64,000 nt of DNA from Woeseiaceae bacterium (GCA_024640365.1 JAHEFE010000008.1:1-64000); one strand, 5' to 3'; shown: positions 1-9,041, numbered from the stretch's first letter. Notes: a model not told the origin generated them from the letters alone. Numbers and translations: made by a program.

Positions 1-1
1 G

Positions 2-439
2 GCCTCAGCAAAGGTTGAGACGCCGAAAACTGCTACAGCGGCACCTGCACCAGCAGCGCCAGCCAAGGTAGAAGCGCCGAAGCCTCCTGTAGCGCCGGCA
101 CCGGCCCCAGCCAAAGTTGAGACGCCGAAAACTGCTACAGCGGCACCTGCACCAGCAGCGCCTGCCCCAGCTCCAACCAGGGTTGAAACGCCGAAGCCTC
201 CTGTAGCGCCAGTACCAACTCAAGCCAAGGTTGAGACACCGAAGCCTGCAGCGCCCTCAGTAGCCAAAGTGGAAGCACCTAAGCCGGCCGTTTCGGCTCC
301 AGCTCCAGCGGATACGTCAAAAACAGCATCTGACAAACAGCCTGGACGGCTATTGCCATGGGCACCGCAAGAAGTAAAACCGGTTCCGCAGAAAGCACCA
401 GCGGCTGATCCGGCTAAAAATAAAGAACCTGGAGAATAG
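2..439 (+). CDS. rne: C-terminal tail of ribonuclease E (partial, 5' end outside window)
   Basis: An open frame enters from the left edge and stops with TAG at 437-439. The 145 visible residues are almost only Ala, Pro, Lys, Val, Glu and Thr, with the units VETPK, VEAPK and AAPAPAAPA repeated, and end in a less repetitive stretch containing LLPWAPQEVKP. This is the kind of disordered, low-complexity scaffold that ends RNase E in many gammaproteobacteria, where it docks degradosome partners and RNA. No catalytic domain is visible, so the call rests on composition and on position: in Pseudomonas rne lies beside the low-molecular-weight phosphatase, kdsB and lpxK genes, as here. Another Ala/Pro-rich protein (TonB, FtsK linker, dihydrolipoyl acyltransferase) cannot be excluded from the tail alone. 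Confidence 0.62.
   Translation, partial: ASAKVETPKTATAAPAPAAPAKVEAPKPPVAPAPAPAKVETPKTATAAPAPAAPAPAPTRVETPKPPVAPVPTQAKVETPKPAAPSVAKVEAPKPAVSAPAPADTSKTASDKQPGRLLPWAPQEVKPVPQKAPAADPAKNKEPGE
14..162 (+). repeat. 47-bp exact direct repeat inside the rne tail, 102-bp period
   Basis: Bases 14-60 and 116-162 are identical over 47 positions, 102 bp apart. A second unit, GCCGAAGCCTCCTGTAGCGCC, occurs at 76-96 and again at 190-210. Both keep the reading frame (periods of 102 and 114 bases), so the tail grows and shrinks in whole codons. The near-perfect DNA identity, beyond what the protein needs, suggests recent duplication by slippage or unequal exchange. Confidence 0.85.
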
Positions 440-455
440 GTCTCAGTAAGCGCGT

Positions 456-481
456 GGGCACTGTCATTTACGGCAGTGCCC
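456..481. terminator. Stem-loop terminator between convergent rne and phosphatase genes
   Basis: GGGCACTG at 456-463 pairs with CAGTGCCC at 474-481; two further pairs (one G-T) close the stem to 10 bp around the loop ATTTAC. It lies in the 47-bp gap between two convergent stop codons, so it could serve both strands. Neither side has a long T run, so termination may be partial. Confidence 0.6.
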
Positions 482-486
482 GCCGC

Positions 487-984
487 CTATTTGATTGCCG
501 GATGATCTAGCCTTAATTGGCAATGCTTCAGCAAACCTGAAGACGCTCGCTCGATCAGATCCAGCACGCGCTCAAATCCCAATGAGCCGCCGTAATACGG
601 ATCAGGTACCTCAAGTTCATCGTGATCCGCTGCAAACTCAAGGAACAGTCTGACTCTGTCCGCATATTCCTCAGGGCACTGCTCGCGCAACAAGCGCAAG
701 TTATCCTGGTCCATTGCAAGCACCAGGTCGAACTGTGAAAAATCTTCAACAACAACCCGCCTCGCCATGATTTTGCTTAAATCAAAACCCCTTTTTTCGG
801 CCGCGAGTTGGGCGCGTCTGTCTGGCGCCTCACCCGTGTGGTAGGCATGAGTTCCAGCGGAATCTACGACAATACAAGTAGCCATGCCGGCATCGTCAAC
901 AACTTTCCGGAAGACCCCTTCGGCAGTCGGGGAACGACAGATATTGCCCAGACAAACAAATAAAACTCGAACTTCGGATTTCAT
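487..984 (-). CDS. Low-molecular-weight protein-tyrosine phosphatase
   Basis: A 165-residue cytosolic phosphatase of the LMW-PTP family (arsenate reductase-like fold). The P-loop CLGNICRS (C11-X5-R17) carries the catalytic cysteine, and the general-acid loop DPYYGG starts at D128. The frame stays open upstream to 1035, but I start at ATG 984 because GGGGAG lies 9 bases before it and LMW-PTPs begin close to the P-loop; the extra 17 residues would be unusual. It is last in the kdsB-lpxK-msbA run, 83 bp after kdsB, as in Pseudomonas (where murB follows; murB is absent here). The substrate is unknown; related enzymes act on tyrosine kinases of polysaccharide export. Confidence 0.9.
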   Translation of the reverse strand: MKSEVRVLFVCLGNICRSPTAEGVFRKVVDDAGMATCIVVDSAGTHAYHTGEAPDRRAQLAAEKRGFDLSKIMARRVVVEDFSQFDLVLAMDQDNLRLLREQCPEEYADRVRLFLEFAADHDELEVPDPYYGGSLGFERVLDLIERASSGLLKHCQLRLDHPAIK

Positions 985-1067
985 CCGACGCAACTCCCCG
1001 TAGCAATAAACCTGCGGTTCATCTTGGGCCTCCATCAGTAATTCGAATTCTAAAAAGCACTAAGGAA

Positions 1068-1820
1068 CTACTGATAATTCTTCAACAATAATTCGGCTGC
1101 CTGCAAATTTTCTTCGGTATCGATTCCCGGCCCAGGTCGCTGAGTTGCAACTCCTACGCGAATTGTCATCCCCATCCACAAGGCTCGTAGTTGTTCGAGT
1201 TGTTCCAGCATTTCCAGGTCACTGGTAGCAGAGCAGACAAACCGTTGCAACGCCTCGCAACGATAGGCATATATTCCATGGTGTTGTAACGCATTGGCAG
1301 ACAACAAATCTCGTTGCGCCGCATCGCGCACATAAGGAATCGGAGCGCGACTGAAATAGAGTGCATCGCCGAAACGATCCGTAACAACCTTAACGACGTT
1401 TGGGTTTAGATGATCTTTTTCGTCCAACAAATAACTGGCGAGAGTCGCAATATCGGCTTTGCTATCATTCAGTAAGGAAGCGCACTCGCTAATCAAGTCT
1501 GCCGGCATCAGTGGCTCATCACCCTGGAGATTTACGATGATCTGGTGATCATCCCAGCCACGCTGCTCACAAACTTCGGCGATTCGCTCGGTGCCTGACT
1601 GATGACTCGGTGACGTCATACTTACATCAGCACCAAATTCTCGAGCAACTCGCTCTATTCGTTCATCATCCGTCGCAATAATGACTTCAGACGCACCACT
1701 CGCGATCGCTTTTTCATAGACTCTATGCAACATTGTCATGCCGGCCAGCATTCGTAACGGCTTCCCCGGTAAACGAGTCGAGGCAAATCGTGCTGGAATT
1801 ACGACTATGAATTTACTCAT
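1068..1820 (-). CDS. kdsB: 3-deoxy-manno-octulosonate cytidylyltransferase (CMP-Kdo synthetase)
   Basis: Activates Kdo with CTP to CMP-Kdo for the LPS inner core, in the cytosol. The 250-residue length is normal. The N-terminus VVIPARFASTRLPGKPL (6-22) is the nucleotide-binding signature, NLQGDEP (97-103) the metal/CTP loop, and HHGIYAYR a conserved later motif. Its ATG overlaps the lpxK stop by 4 bases (ATGA, 1817-1820), so the two are translationally coupled. KdsA, the other Kdo enzyme of this window, is about 50 kb away. No YcaR/Trm112-like small gene lies between lpxK and kdsB, unlike in Pseudomonas. Confidence 0.97.
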   Translation of the reverse strand: MSKFIVVIPARFASTRLPGKPLRMLAGMTMLHRVYEKAIASGASEVIIATDDERIERVAREFGADVSMTSPSHQSGTERIAEVCEQRGWDDHQIIVNLQGDEPLMPADLISECASLLNDSKADIATLASYLLDEKDHLNPNVVKVVTDRFGDALYFSRAPIPYVRDAAQRDLLSANALQHHGIYAYRCEALQRFVCSATSDLEMLEQLEQLRALWMGMTIRVGVATQRPGPGIDTEENLQAAELLLKNYQ

Positions 1821-2845
1821 TGGTAACTTATCCCGCTAATCGACTTTAATTGCGCCAGACAATGCTCGAGATGTTCCAGCCAGGTAGAAAATTCTACATC
1901 ATCGACCAGGATTGATACGGGTACATACCAGCAATTCTGCGGTGCAATTTTGCGACATTTCACCATGTCTTTTTCGGTCATAAGTACCGCGAAATCATCG
2001 CCAAACCGCAAATCATCCAACTCATAAGTGCTGTGATCACGATGCGCATGCTCTATCACCTCCAGACCCTGTTTACGCAACATATCGAAAAATCGCGCTG
2101 GATTACCGATGCCGGCAATAGCATGAACGGGTTTGTCGCTAAGATCAGCAAAAGACCTGGTCTGTGTCTTATCAATGCTCACAACAGAGTTTGCATGCAA
2201 CTGAAAACTCATTGCAGCTGGAGGTCGCGGCCCACTGTTTTCCCATTGGCCATGAATTAAGACCTGATCAACCGAACGCAGTCGCGTGCGGGGTTCTCTA
2301 AGCGGACCGGCAGGCAGAAGGCGGCCATTACCTACTCCGCGCGCTCCATCGATAACTGCAATCTCGTAATTCCGCCCAAGCCTGTAGTGTTGTAACCCGT
2401 CATCAGCAACAACAACATTGACACCTTGTTCGCAGAGGCACTCAATTGCTGCGATACGGTCCGAGTGAACAGCAATCGGACACTCCGTATTCGCCGCCAT
2501 CAATACTGCCTCGTCGCCCACACAGGCCGGATCGCTATCTGCCTGCACCAACTGCGGACTCACGTTTTTAATACCGCCGTATCCACGACTGACAATACCG
2601 GGACGATACCCGCGTTGGCGAAGGCTATTCGCGATCCACAAAGTAATTGGAGTCTTGCCGGTGCCCCCGACGGTCAGGTTGCCAACAATTATTACGGGCA
2701 CATCCACTTGCACGCTCTGCAAGATACCCAATTTAAATAAAATCAATCGCACACGAATCAGCAGTGCAAAAAGCCAACTCAGAGGAATAAGCAACCAACC
2801 CCCGCGAGATTTGTCGTACCAAACTCTTTGTAACCAGTTATACAA
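1817..2845 (-). CDS. lpxK: Tetraacyldisaccharide 4'-kinase
   Basis: Phosphorylates the 4' position of the lipid A disaccharide at the inner membrane face. The 342 residues are standard. A hydrophobic N-terminal segment (about 17-42) anchors it, followed by the P-loop GNLTVGGTGKTP (55-66) and then SRGYGG. It sits between msbA (31 bp upstream) and kdsB (4-bp overlap downstream), the usual msbA-lpxK pairing, so kinase and lipid A flippase are co-transcribed. Confidence 0.96.
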   Translation of the reverse strand: MYNWLQRVWYDKSRGGWLLIPLSWLFALLIRVRLILFKLGILQSVQVDVPVIIVGNLTVGGTGKTPITLWIANSLRQRGYRPGIVSRGYGGIKNVSPQLVQADSDPACVGDEAVLMAANTECPIAVHSDRIAAIECLCEQGVNVVVADDGLQHYRLGRNYEIAVIDGARGVGNGRLLPAGPLREPRTRLRSVDQVLIHGQWENSGPRPPAAMSFQLHANSVVSIDKTQTRSFADLSDKPVHAIAGIGNPARFFDMLRKQGLEVIEHAHRDHSTYELDDLRFGDDFAVLMTEKDMVKCRKIAPQNCWYVPVSILVDDVEFSTWLEHLEHCLAQLKSISGISYQ

Positions 2846-2876
2846 TCCCGCCTACCCACTCACGACAGCTTGCACT

Positions 2877-4631
2877 TTAGACTGCCTCATCACTGAACTG
2901 CATTTGATACAAACTCGCATATAGACCACCCCGTGCCAATAGTTCGCTGTGAGTGCCCGATTCCACAATTCGTCCACCATCCATGACTATAATCCGGTCA
3001 GCTTTTTCAACAGTCGAAAGGCGGTGGGCGATTACCAGCGTTGTACGGTTTTGCATCAATTCGTTGAGGGCCTGCTGAATGCGCCTTTCAGACTCAGTAT
3101 CCAGCGCCGACGTCGCTTCATCCAGGATAAGTACTGGAGCATCCTTGAGCAGTGCCCTGCCGATCGCGATTCGCTGCCGCTGGCCACCGGACAACAATAC
3201 GCCGCGATCGCCGACAATAGTTTCCATGCCTTCCGGCAGATCTCTGACAAAGTCCAAAACGTAGGCAGCTTCAGCAGCTCTTAGAATCTCTGCACGCGAA
3301 CAGGATCCAAGCCGACCGTAAGCCAGATTATTTGCGATTGTGTCATTGAACAAAACAACATCCTGGCTTACCAAGCTAATATTGCCGCGCAAACTGGCTA
3401 ACTCGTAATCCTGGACCGCGACTCCATCCAGCTCAATCACACCCGATTCAACATCATAAAAGCGTGGCAATAGACTCACCAGCGTTGACTTGCCGCTACC
3501 GGAGCGACCTACAATCGCAACCGTCTTGCCCTGATCAACTTTGAGCGAGAAATCGTCGATTACTGCACCCTTGTTTTCGCCATACGCGAAACGCACATTT
3601 TTGAATTCAACATTACCGGCTACCCGATCCTTGCAAATCGTTCCCGAATTTTTCTCCGCAGGCTCATCGAGGATCTTGAACAAACTGTCTGCAGCGGCAA
3701 TTCCGCGCTGCAAAGTCGCATTGATATTGGTCAGTCTGCGCAACGGCTGCAATAACAAGATCATGGCCCCCAGGAACGATACAAAAGTACCCGGCGTGAC
3801 ATTGCTACTGACCGATTCTTTACCTGCGACATACACTACTGCCGCAATAGCAAAGGCAAACAGTATTTGGGTAACGGCAACCCCGAGCGCCTTCGAGCCC
3901 ACCAGCTTGAGATTCTGCTTCGCATTTTTCTCATTTGCCTCAGAAAAACGTTGCAGTTCGTATTCCTGACCGCCGAAGACCTTAACCACTCGACTGCCCT
4001 GGATGACTTCTTCGGTGACCTGGGTAACCTCGCCCACAGAATCCTGAATGCGTGAACTATAGCGTCTAAACGTGCGACTTAAAACGCGCACAGAAAGAGC
4101 TATCAAAGGAACGACCACCGCAACCAGCATCGACAAACGAACACTGTTGTAAAGCATTACACCGAGAGCAAAAACGATCGTCAACAAATCCCGAATAACA
4201 ACGGTTACAACGTTGGTTGCAGATTCAGCCACCATTTCCACGTTGTAGGTAATCTTGGATAACAATGGCCCGGAAGAATGGTTATCAAAAAAACGCGCCG
4301 GCAATACCAAAAACTTCTTAAACACATCATGGCGTAAAGATTTGATAACGCCACGACCTATCCAGCCCAGTGAAAACTCGGCTCCAAAGCCTGCCGCCCC
4401 ACGCGCAATAAAAATCGCAATAAAAGCCCAGGGCATCCAGCGCGTAACATTTTCATTGTGAGCCACAAACGTTTCATCTGTAAGCGGTTTGAGCAACAGC
4501 ATCAATCCAGCTTCAACGGCAGCTGATGCCGCCATCGCAATAATGCCGATAATGAAAACGCCCCAGTACGGAAGTGCATAGCGCAACAAGCGCTTGTAGA
4601 CATCACTCAGCTCGGCATTGGTTTTACTCAC
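2877..4631 (-). CDS. msbA: Lipid A export ABC transporter (ATP-binding/permease) MsbA
   Basis: Half-transporter that flips core-lipid A across the inner membrane as a homodimer. The 584 residues contain an N-terminal six-helix membrane domain (about 20-310) and a C-terminal ATPase with Walker A GRSGSGKST (375-383), signature LSGGQRQR (480-487) and Walker B VLILDEA (500-506). It follows exbD by 6 bp and precedes lpxK by 31 bp. Other exporters share this architecture, but the lpxK neighbour makes MsbA the clear choice. Confidence 0.95.
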   Translation of the reverse strand: MSKTNAELSDVYKRLLRYALPYWGVFIIGIIAMAASAAVEAGLMLLLKPLTDETFVAHNENVTRWMPWAFIAIFIARGAAGFGAEFSLGWIGRGVIKSLRHDVFKKFLVLPARFFDNHSSGPLLSKITYNVEMVAESATNVVTVVIRDLLTIVFALGVMLYNSVRLSMLVAVVVPLIALSVRVLSRTFRRYSSRIQDSVGEVTQVTEEVIQGSRVVKVFGGQEYELQRFSEANEKNAKQNLKLVGSKALGVAVTQILFAFAIAAVVYVAGKESVSSNVTPGTFVSFLGAMILLLQPLRRLTNINATLQRGIAAADSLFKILDEPAEKNSGTICKDRVAGNVEFKNVRFAYGENKGAVIDDFSLKVDQGKTVAIVGRSGSGKSTLVSLLPRFYDVESGVIELDGVAVQDYELASLRGNISLVSQDVVLFNDTIANNLAYGRLGSCSRAEILRAAEAAYVLDFVRDLPEGMETIVGDRGVLLSGGQRQRIAIGRALLKDAPVLILDEATSALDTESERRIQQALNELMQNRTTLVIAHRLSTVEKADRIIVMDGGRIVESGTHSELLARGGLYASLYQMQFSDEAV

Positions 4632-4637
4632 TGAATC

Positions 4638-5063
4638 CTATTTCCCTGTCGGATCATTGATCGTCGCCAGACCAATTTGTACAAACCCGAGTTTGCCCGC
4701 GACGTCCATTGCCGTAATGACGTCCTGATGCCTCGCTTCGGCATCGGCGCTAATTGTTAGTGGCAGGCTCGTGTCACCACCAGAAAGTCGTTGCAAGGCA
4801 TTACGGATTGTCTCCGGTCGATTGTTAATGAGCTCTCGACCATTAACCAGGTAAGTACCCTGGGAGGTGATCATAATTTCGAGCTGCTTGGGAGCATCCT
4901 GAATAGGTGAACTGCTATCTGCTTGTGGCAAGTGAATTGCAATTTGTGACTGCTTGACGAAGCTCGTGGACACCATGAAAAAAATCAACAGCAACAGCAC
5001 GACGTCAATTAACGAAGTCAGATTAACCTCTGGTTGTTCCCTCGGCCTGACCCTGAGATTCAT
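4638..5063 (-). CDS. exbD: ExbD/TolR-family biopolymer transport protein
   Basis: A 141-residue protein with a short cytosolic N-terminus, one membrane helix (about 17-35) with the conserved D20 of the proton path, and a periplasmic domain. With ExbB it forms a proton-driven motor that normally powers TonB or a TolA-like partner. It overlaps exbB by 4 bases (5060-5063). No tonB gene is near. This exbB-exbD pair in front of lipid A genes is also seen in Pseudomonas; what it energises there is not evident from sequence. Confidence 0.9.
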   Translation of the reverse strand: MNLRVRPREQPEVNLTSLIDVVLLLLIFFMVSTSFVKQSQIAIHLPQADSSSPIQDAPKQLEIMITSQGTYLVNGRELINNRPETIRNALQRLSGGDTSLPLTISADAEARHQDVITAMDVAGKLGFVQIGLATINDPTGK

Positions 5064-5692
5064 GTATTTTTATCAGCCCCGTCACGGCGCCGATGCAGAG
5101 CTTCAACCAGTTTAATGGCTTCCTTCTCCATATTAACGACCAGCGAGTCAACATGACTGCGAAAATAGCGATAGCCAATCAACGCAGGTATCGCGACCGT
5201 TAGTCCGGCGCCAGTGGTAATCAACGCTTCCGCAATACCGCCTGCCAATACGGTGGGATTGCCAACGCCGTGGGTCGTTATTGCTGTGAACACTTTGACC
5301 ATCCCTATTACCGTCCCGAGCAAGCCCAGTAGAGGTGATATCGCGGCAACCGTGCCGAGAGTATCCAGGTATCGCTCAAGCTCATGAACAACGTGTCGAC
5401 CAGTGTCCTCGATACTGTCTTTCATAACAGCACGTTCACGGTCACGGTTTATTAACCCTGCAGCGAGAATCTGGCCTAACTGTGAACCCTGGTAAAGAGA
5501 CTGAATCTTAGCCTGATCCAGCTGGTTATTTTTCACCCAACCCCAGACGCGAGCCGTCAAATCCTGCGGGATTACTTTTTTTGGCTGCAGCGTCCAGAAG
5601 CGCTCCAGAATTATCCCCATGGCGAGAATCGCGCAGAGAATTATCGGAGCCATCAACCAACCGCCGGCTTTTACAATTTCAACCATGGACAA
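5060..5692 (-). CDS. exbB: MotA/TolQ/ExbB proton channel family protein
   Basis: 210 residues with three predicted membrane helices (about 11-31, 112-136 and 148-176) flanking a cytosolic loop, the ExbB/TolQ layout. The second helix holds the conserved run SPLLGLLGTVIGM (119-131). AAAGG lies 8 bases before the ATG. It appears to begin the exbB-exbD-msbA-lpxK-kdsB-PTP unit, since comEC ends 97 bp upstream. The function is inferred as the stator of a proton-driven motor with ExbD. Confidence 0.9.
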   Translation of the reverse strand: MSMVEIVKAGGWLMAPIILCAILAMGIILERFWTLQPKKVIPQDLTARVWGWVKNNQLDQAKIQSLYQGSQLGQILAAGLINRDRERAVMKDSIEDTGRHVVHELERYLDTLGTVAAISPLLGLLGTVIGMVKVFTAITTHGVGNPTVLAGGIAEALITTGAGLTVAIPALIGYRYFRSHVDSLVVNMEKEAIKLVEALHRRRDGADKNT

Positions 5693-5789
5693 AGACCTTT
5701 GGGAAAATGGAAATATACAGGGCGCGCGTCAAAAATTCTCCCCGGATCGCAACTAATTCGTATGTTTTATCGCGTTCCGGCATCCGCCC

Positions 5790-8084
5790 TCACTCGGATG
5801 GGCTCCAAAACTTGCGCTGATCTGGGCGCGCTCTCTCGACTTTGGACAGGCCACTGTCAGCACAAAGGTTAAATGACAGGGCTCCCGAGTCCGCCGTATT
5901 CAATACTTGCGCGCCGCTGCCCTGCCAACGAGCAACAACGTCGGGTTTAGGAAAACCCCAGCGATTTTGATAGCCACTCGATACTATCGCTAATTGCGGC
6001 CTCAACCTGGCGACAAATTCCGCAGACGACGAGGTTCGACTGCCATGATGGGGGACGATCACGACAGTCGATGCATTGAGGACGCCAGTCTGCACCAATT
6101 GCCGCTCAACTGACCGCTCGATATCACCTGTAAACAGAATGTTGCTGTTGCCGGCGGACACCCGCAAAACACAGGAGGAATTGTTTCCCAAGTGACGGCC
6201 TTGCGCAGGCGGCTGTAGAAACCGGAATTCAATGTCGCCGTCATTCCAGCTTTGTCCTGAACTGCATAGCTGCCCCGTCGATTCCGATCCGCGAAGCGCC
6301 TCACCAACCACCAGGCGGGCGGCTGGATATGCCCTCATCACAGACTCACTACCTCCCGCATGATCAAGGTCTGAATGACTGATAACCAACATGTCGAGGT
6401 CGCGTATCCCCTGGGATTGCAGATAAGGAACGACGACGAGAGTCCCGGTATCTGTCCCACTCATAAAACGCGGCCCGGCATCGTAGACAATGGTCGATCC
6501 CTGCGTTCGAATGACAGCCGCCAAACCCTGACCAACATCGAGAATATCGATTGCTGCGCAATCCGGCGGTGGCGGCAAGGGCCTGTACACCACTAGAAAC
6601 AATGCGGCCGGGCAGGCAACCGCCCTGCCCAGAAAACCTCTCGGTAGTACTACCCAGCCCATAGTGAGCAGACCAACCGGCAAAAGATACCAGCCTATTG
6701 CAGCTACCATCAGCCCGGCGCCAGGCCAACTCGCGGCCCATCCGACAACTTGCAGTGCGGCACAAGTGCCGTAATAAGCCAGCCAGAGCAGCAGATCACC
6801 AAAGACCTGCAAAATGCCGCCAAGAAGCAAACCCAGCAATGCGGCGGGAACAACCAGGAAGCTGAAAATCGGCAAAACCAACATATTGACGAATGGTGCT
6901 ACCAGGGACACACGCCCAAATAGAGCCGTGACCAAAGGTAATAGTCCCAGCAATAAAACCAGTTGCAACACGGCTAAACGGCGCCCACCAAGCGCGAGGC
7001 GTTTTGCCAGCCCCCCTTCAGTAACGGCCTCAATTGACCCCATGGCAGTCCAAAGCAATGCGAGTACCGCGGCAAAAGACAGCAGATAACCACTGGTAAA
7101 GATAGCCAGCGGATCGGTCAAACAGGTTACTAGCGCTGCCAAGATGAACACTCGCGAAGCACTAAATTCAATTCGCCATAGCGTTGTCACCAGCACAAGG
7201 CACAGCATGATTACCGCTCGGCGCGCTGGAACGGCCATTCCCGATATCAAGGCATACACAATAGCCGCCATGAGCGCCGCAATGGCGGCCCCGTCGCGCA
7301 GATTTACGTGCCTTGCCCACGGCAGCAATAACAGCTGGGCAAGTAGATATGCTCCGCCAGCGGCGAGGCCGATGTGCAGACCAGAAATAGCCATCAGGTG
7401 GCTGGTACCAGTGCTCGCGAACAGCTCCCATTGTTCGGAGCTCAGTTTGTGACGGCCACCGACCGTTAGCGCCAATAGGACCGCGCTGACCTCGTCATCC
7501 GGCAATACCCGTGCCAGGCGCGACCCAAGCTTTCCGCGCCAGCCAGCAAGCCCATACACGCCTTGCGATGCTACTTTACTATTCTTGCTGCTTGCCACTA
7601 CATAGCCAGTCGCCCCTATCCCGTGCTGCAACAGCCATGCTTCATAATCGAACAGGCCAGGGTTAGAAAATCCGCGCGGCGCTCGCATTCGCACTCGCAA
7701 GTGCCAGACCTCGCCAATTTGAGGCAAGACCGGCGGCTTATGCCAGCTGAGTTTAATTCGGGATGGCAATGACTCATCCCCTGCGGGCTGCACCAGAAGC
7801 CCGATCGTATTCTTGCGATGTTGAGGAAAATCGACAATCAAAAACTCTGTAGTAATGGCCCTTCGATTCGGATCCACAGGTAGCCTGTCATCGAGCTCAG
7901 ATTGCGCGGCCAGGCAAATAAATACAAAACCCGTCAGGTACGCCGATAACGGCCGGACGCGCCCGGATGCAAGCAGGATCAGGGCAGCACCCAGCAATGT
8001 GAACAGAACCGCCGCCGAAGGTATTTCGGCCCAGAAATACAGGGAAAACGCACCACCAATAAAACAAGCACAATTGCGCAGCAT
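5790..8084 (-). CDS. comEC: ComEC/Rec2 DNA-uptake channel protein
   Basis: Inner-membrane channel that moves single-stranded DNA into the cytosol during natural transformation. At 764 residues it is full length: an N-terminal DUF4131-like region, a competence membrane domain (conserved GTSHLMAISGLHIG at 226-239 and several helices up to about 500), and a C-terminal metallo-beta-lactamase domain with DVGQG near 516, metal motif HSDLDH (570-575) and later VPHHGSRTSSS. I start at ATG 8084 because AAGGA lies 9 bases upstream; the longer frame to 8105 would place that site inside the gene. No other competence genes are in the window. Confidence 0.93.
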   Translation of the reverse strand: MLRNCACFIGGAFSLYFWAEIPSAAVLFTLLGAALILLASGRVRPLSAYLTGFVFICLAAQSELDDRLPVDPNRRAITTEFLIVDFPQHRKNTIGLLVQPAGDESLPSRIKLSWHKPPVLPQIGEVWHLRVRMRAPRGFSNPGLFDYEAWLLQHGIGATGYVVASSKNSKVASQGVYGLAGWRGKLGSRLARVLPDDEVSAVLLALTVGGRHKLSSEQWELFASTGTSHLMAISGLHIGLAAGGAYLLAQLLLLPWARHVNLRDGAAIAALMAAIVYALISGMAVPARRAVIMLCLVLVTTLWRIEFSASRVFILAALVTCLTDPLAIFTSGYLLSFAAVLALLWTAMGSIEAVTEGGLAKRLALGGRRLAVLQLVLLLGLLPLVTALFGRVSLVAPFVNMLVLPIFSFLVVPAALLGLLLGGILQVFGDLLLWLAYYGTCAALQVVGWAASWPGAGLMVAAIGWYLLPVGLLTMGWVVLPRGFLGRAVACPAALFLVVYRPLPPPPDCAAIDILDVGQGLAAVIRTQGSTIVYDAGPRFMSGTDTGTLVVVPYLQSQGIRDLDMLVISHSDLDHAGGSESVMRAYPAARLVVGEALRGSESTGQLCSSGQSWNDGDIEFRFLQPPAQGRHLGNNSSCVLRVSAGNSNILFTGDIERSVERQLVQTGVLNASTVVIVPHHGSRTSSSAEFVARLRPQLAIVSSGYQNRWGFPKPDVVARWQGSGAQVLNTADSGALSFNLCADSGLSKVERARPDQRKFWSPSE

Positions 8085-8504
8085 GTTTCCACGTCCTTGC
8101 GGCACATGACAACGCGAAAATGGTCGCGAACCAGGGTTGTCCTTAATCAGAACTCATTTCGAAAGAATCGCCAAGCTACCTTTTTACAGAATCTGGCGGT
8201 AAACAAAGCATGCAAGCCTCACCATTTTGAGCAATTGCGTTCTCGACCTGAGGTCACGAGGAGGCGCAATAACAACTATCCGATAATTATTTACCCCAAA
8301 CGAACAAGCATTAATGCATCAGTTGTTGGCACGTTGTACGATAGCGGGTTCGCGCAGAGGTTAGAGGTGCATACACTGCAACCAGCCAACTGTCGCGGCA
8401 ACAAGCGCACTTCTGCGGCGCATCAAACCCACAATCAATCATGACCACCCAGATATTGACCGTAAACCGACGTTCTTTGAATTCACGACCTAGCTGTTGA
8501 AATA
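8085..8504. other. 420-bp divergent spacer between comEC and the DUF2062 gene
   Basis: This gap must hold the start signals of comEC (-) and the DUF2062 gene (+). I find no tRNA-like fold, strong hairpin, repeat or consensus promoter. A plus-strand frame stays open over 8097-8444 but its translation is rich in Arg, Asn and His and has no recognisable motif; I do not call it a gene. Confidence 0.5.
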
Positions 8505-9041
8505 ATGCCCAGACGATTTTTTAAGAAATTCACTTTCAAACGACACCACGTACATTCCAGGTGGTATTTGCGACCGTTCAAGAATTTCTTGCACCACCCT
8601 GTCTACTGGGGAATTCGCCGACGCAATGTAGTTCCTGCATTCGCCCTGGGGCTATTTATTTCTTTTATGCCATTCCCGGCACACACCCTTCTGGCAGTCA
8701 GCGGTGCGTTGCTACTCCGCCTTAACATCCCAATCACCATTGCAGCGACCTTCTTCAGTAACCCCGTTACGATGGGGCCGATTTACTATTTTTCGTACCG
8801 GTTCGGGCTTCTTTTACTGGGTATGGATCCCCAGCCATTCGCGATCGAATTAACGCTCGAATGGTTAAACGAGGGTTTTCTCGCCATCTGGCAACCGCTA
8901 TTGCTTGGATGTTTTTTGCTTGGGTCGCTCGCAGGGTTGATCGGCTACGTTGTACTCGATATTTTCTGGCGCGCCTCGCTTAGTGATTATCTGCAAAAAC
9001 GGCGAAAACGGCGTGCCGAAAAAACGCAGCGGGACTCCTAG
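8505..9041 (+). CDS. DUF2062 domain inner-membrane protein
   Basis: 178 residues. After a basic N-terminus (FKKFTFKRHH) comes the family core: FALGLFISFMPFPAHTLLA (about 47-65), RLNIPITIAATFFSNPVTMGPIYYF, and a further membrane helix near 130-152, then a highly basic cytosolic C-terminus (QKRRKRRAEKTQR). The function of DUF2062 is unknown. The same gene lies between comEC and the lol genes in Pseudomonas, so this is conserved order. Its TAG and the lolD TAG share the four bases CTAG (9038-9041), so no terminator fits between them. Confidence 0.88.
   Translation: MPRRFFKKFTFKRHHVHSRWYLRPFKNFLHHPVYWGIRRRNVVPAFALGLFISFMPFPAHTLLAVSGALLLRLNIPITIAATFFSNPVTMGPIYYFSYRFGLLLLGMDPQPFAIELTLEWLNEGFLAIWQPLLLGCFLLGSLAGLIGYVVLDIFWRASLSDYLQKRRKRRAEKTQRDS

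Noticed and set aside
5-223. Minus-strand frame of 72 residues rich in Arg, Trp and Cys opposite the rne tail
   Set aside because: Its repeats are the mirror of the Ala/Pro repeats on the plus strand; composition and position mark it as a shadow frame.
14-240. Tandem repeats that could suggest a CRISPR array
   Set aside because: Repeats and spacers are in one open frame, with spacers also Ala/Pro/Lys-coding; the units are not palindromic and no cas genes are present.
5781-5800. CATCCG/CGGATG hairpin over the comEC stop as a terminator
   Set aside because: No T run follows on the minus strand, and exbB is only 97 bp downstream.
8097-8444. Plus-strand frame of 115 residues between comEC and DUF2062
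   Set aside because: No ribosome site, start overlapping the comEC 5' end, unusual Arg/Asn/His-rich composition, no motif. Possibly an orphan, but not supported.
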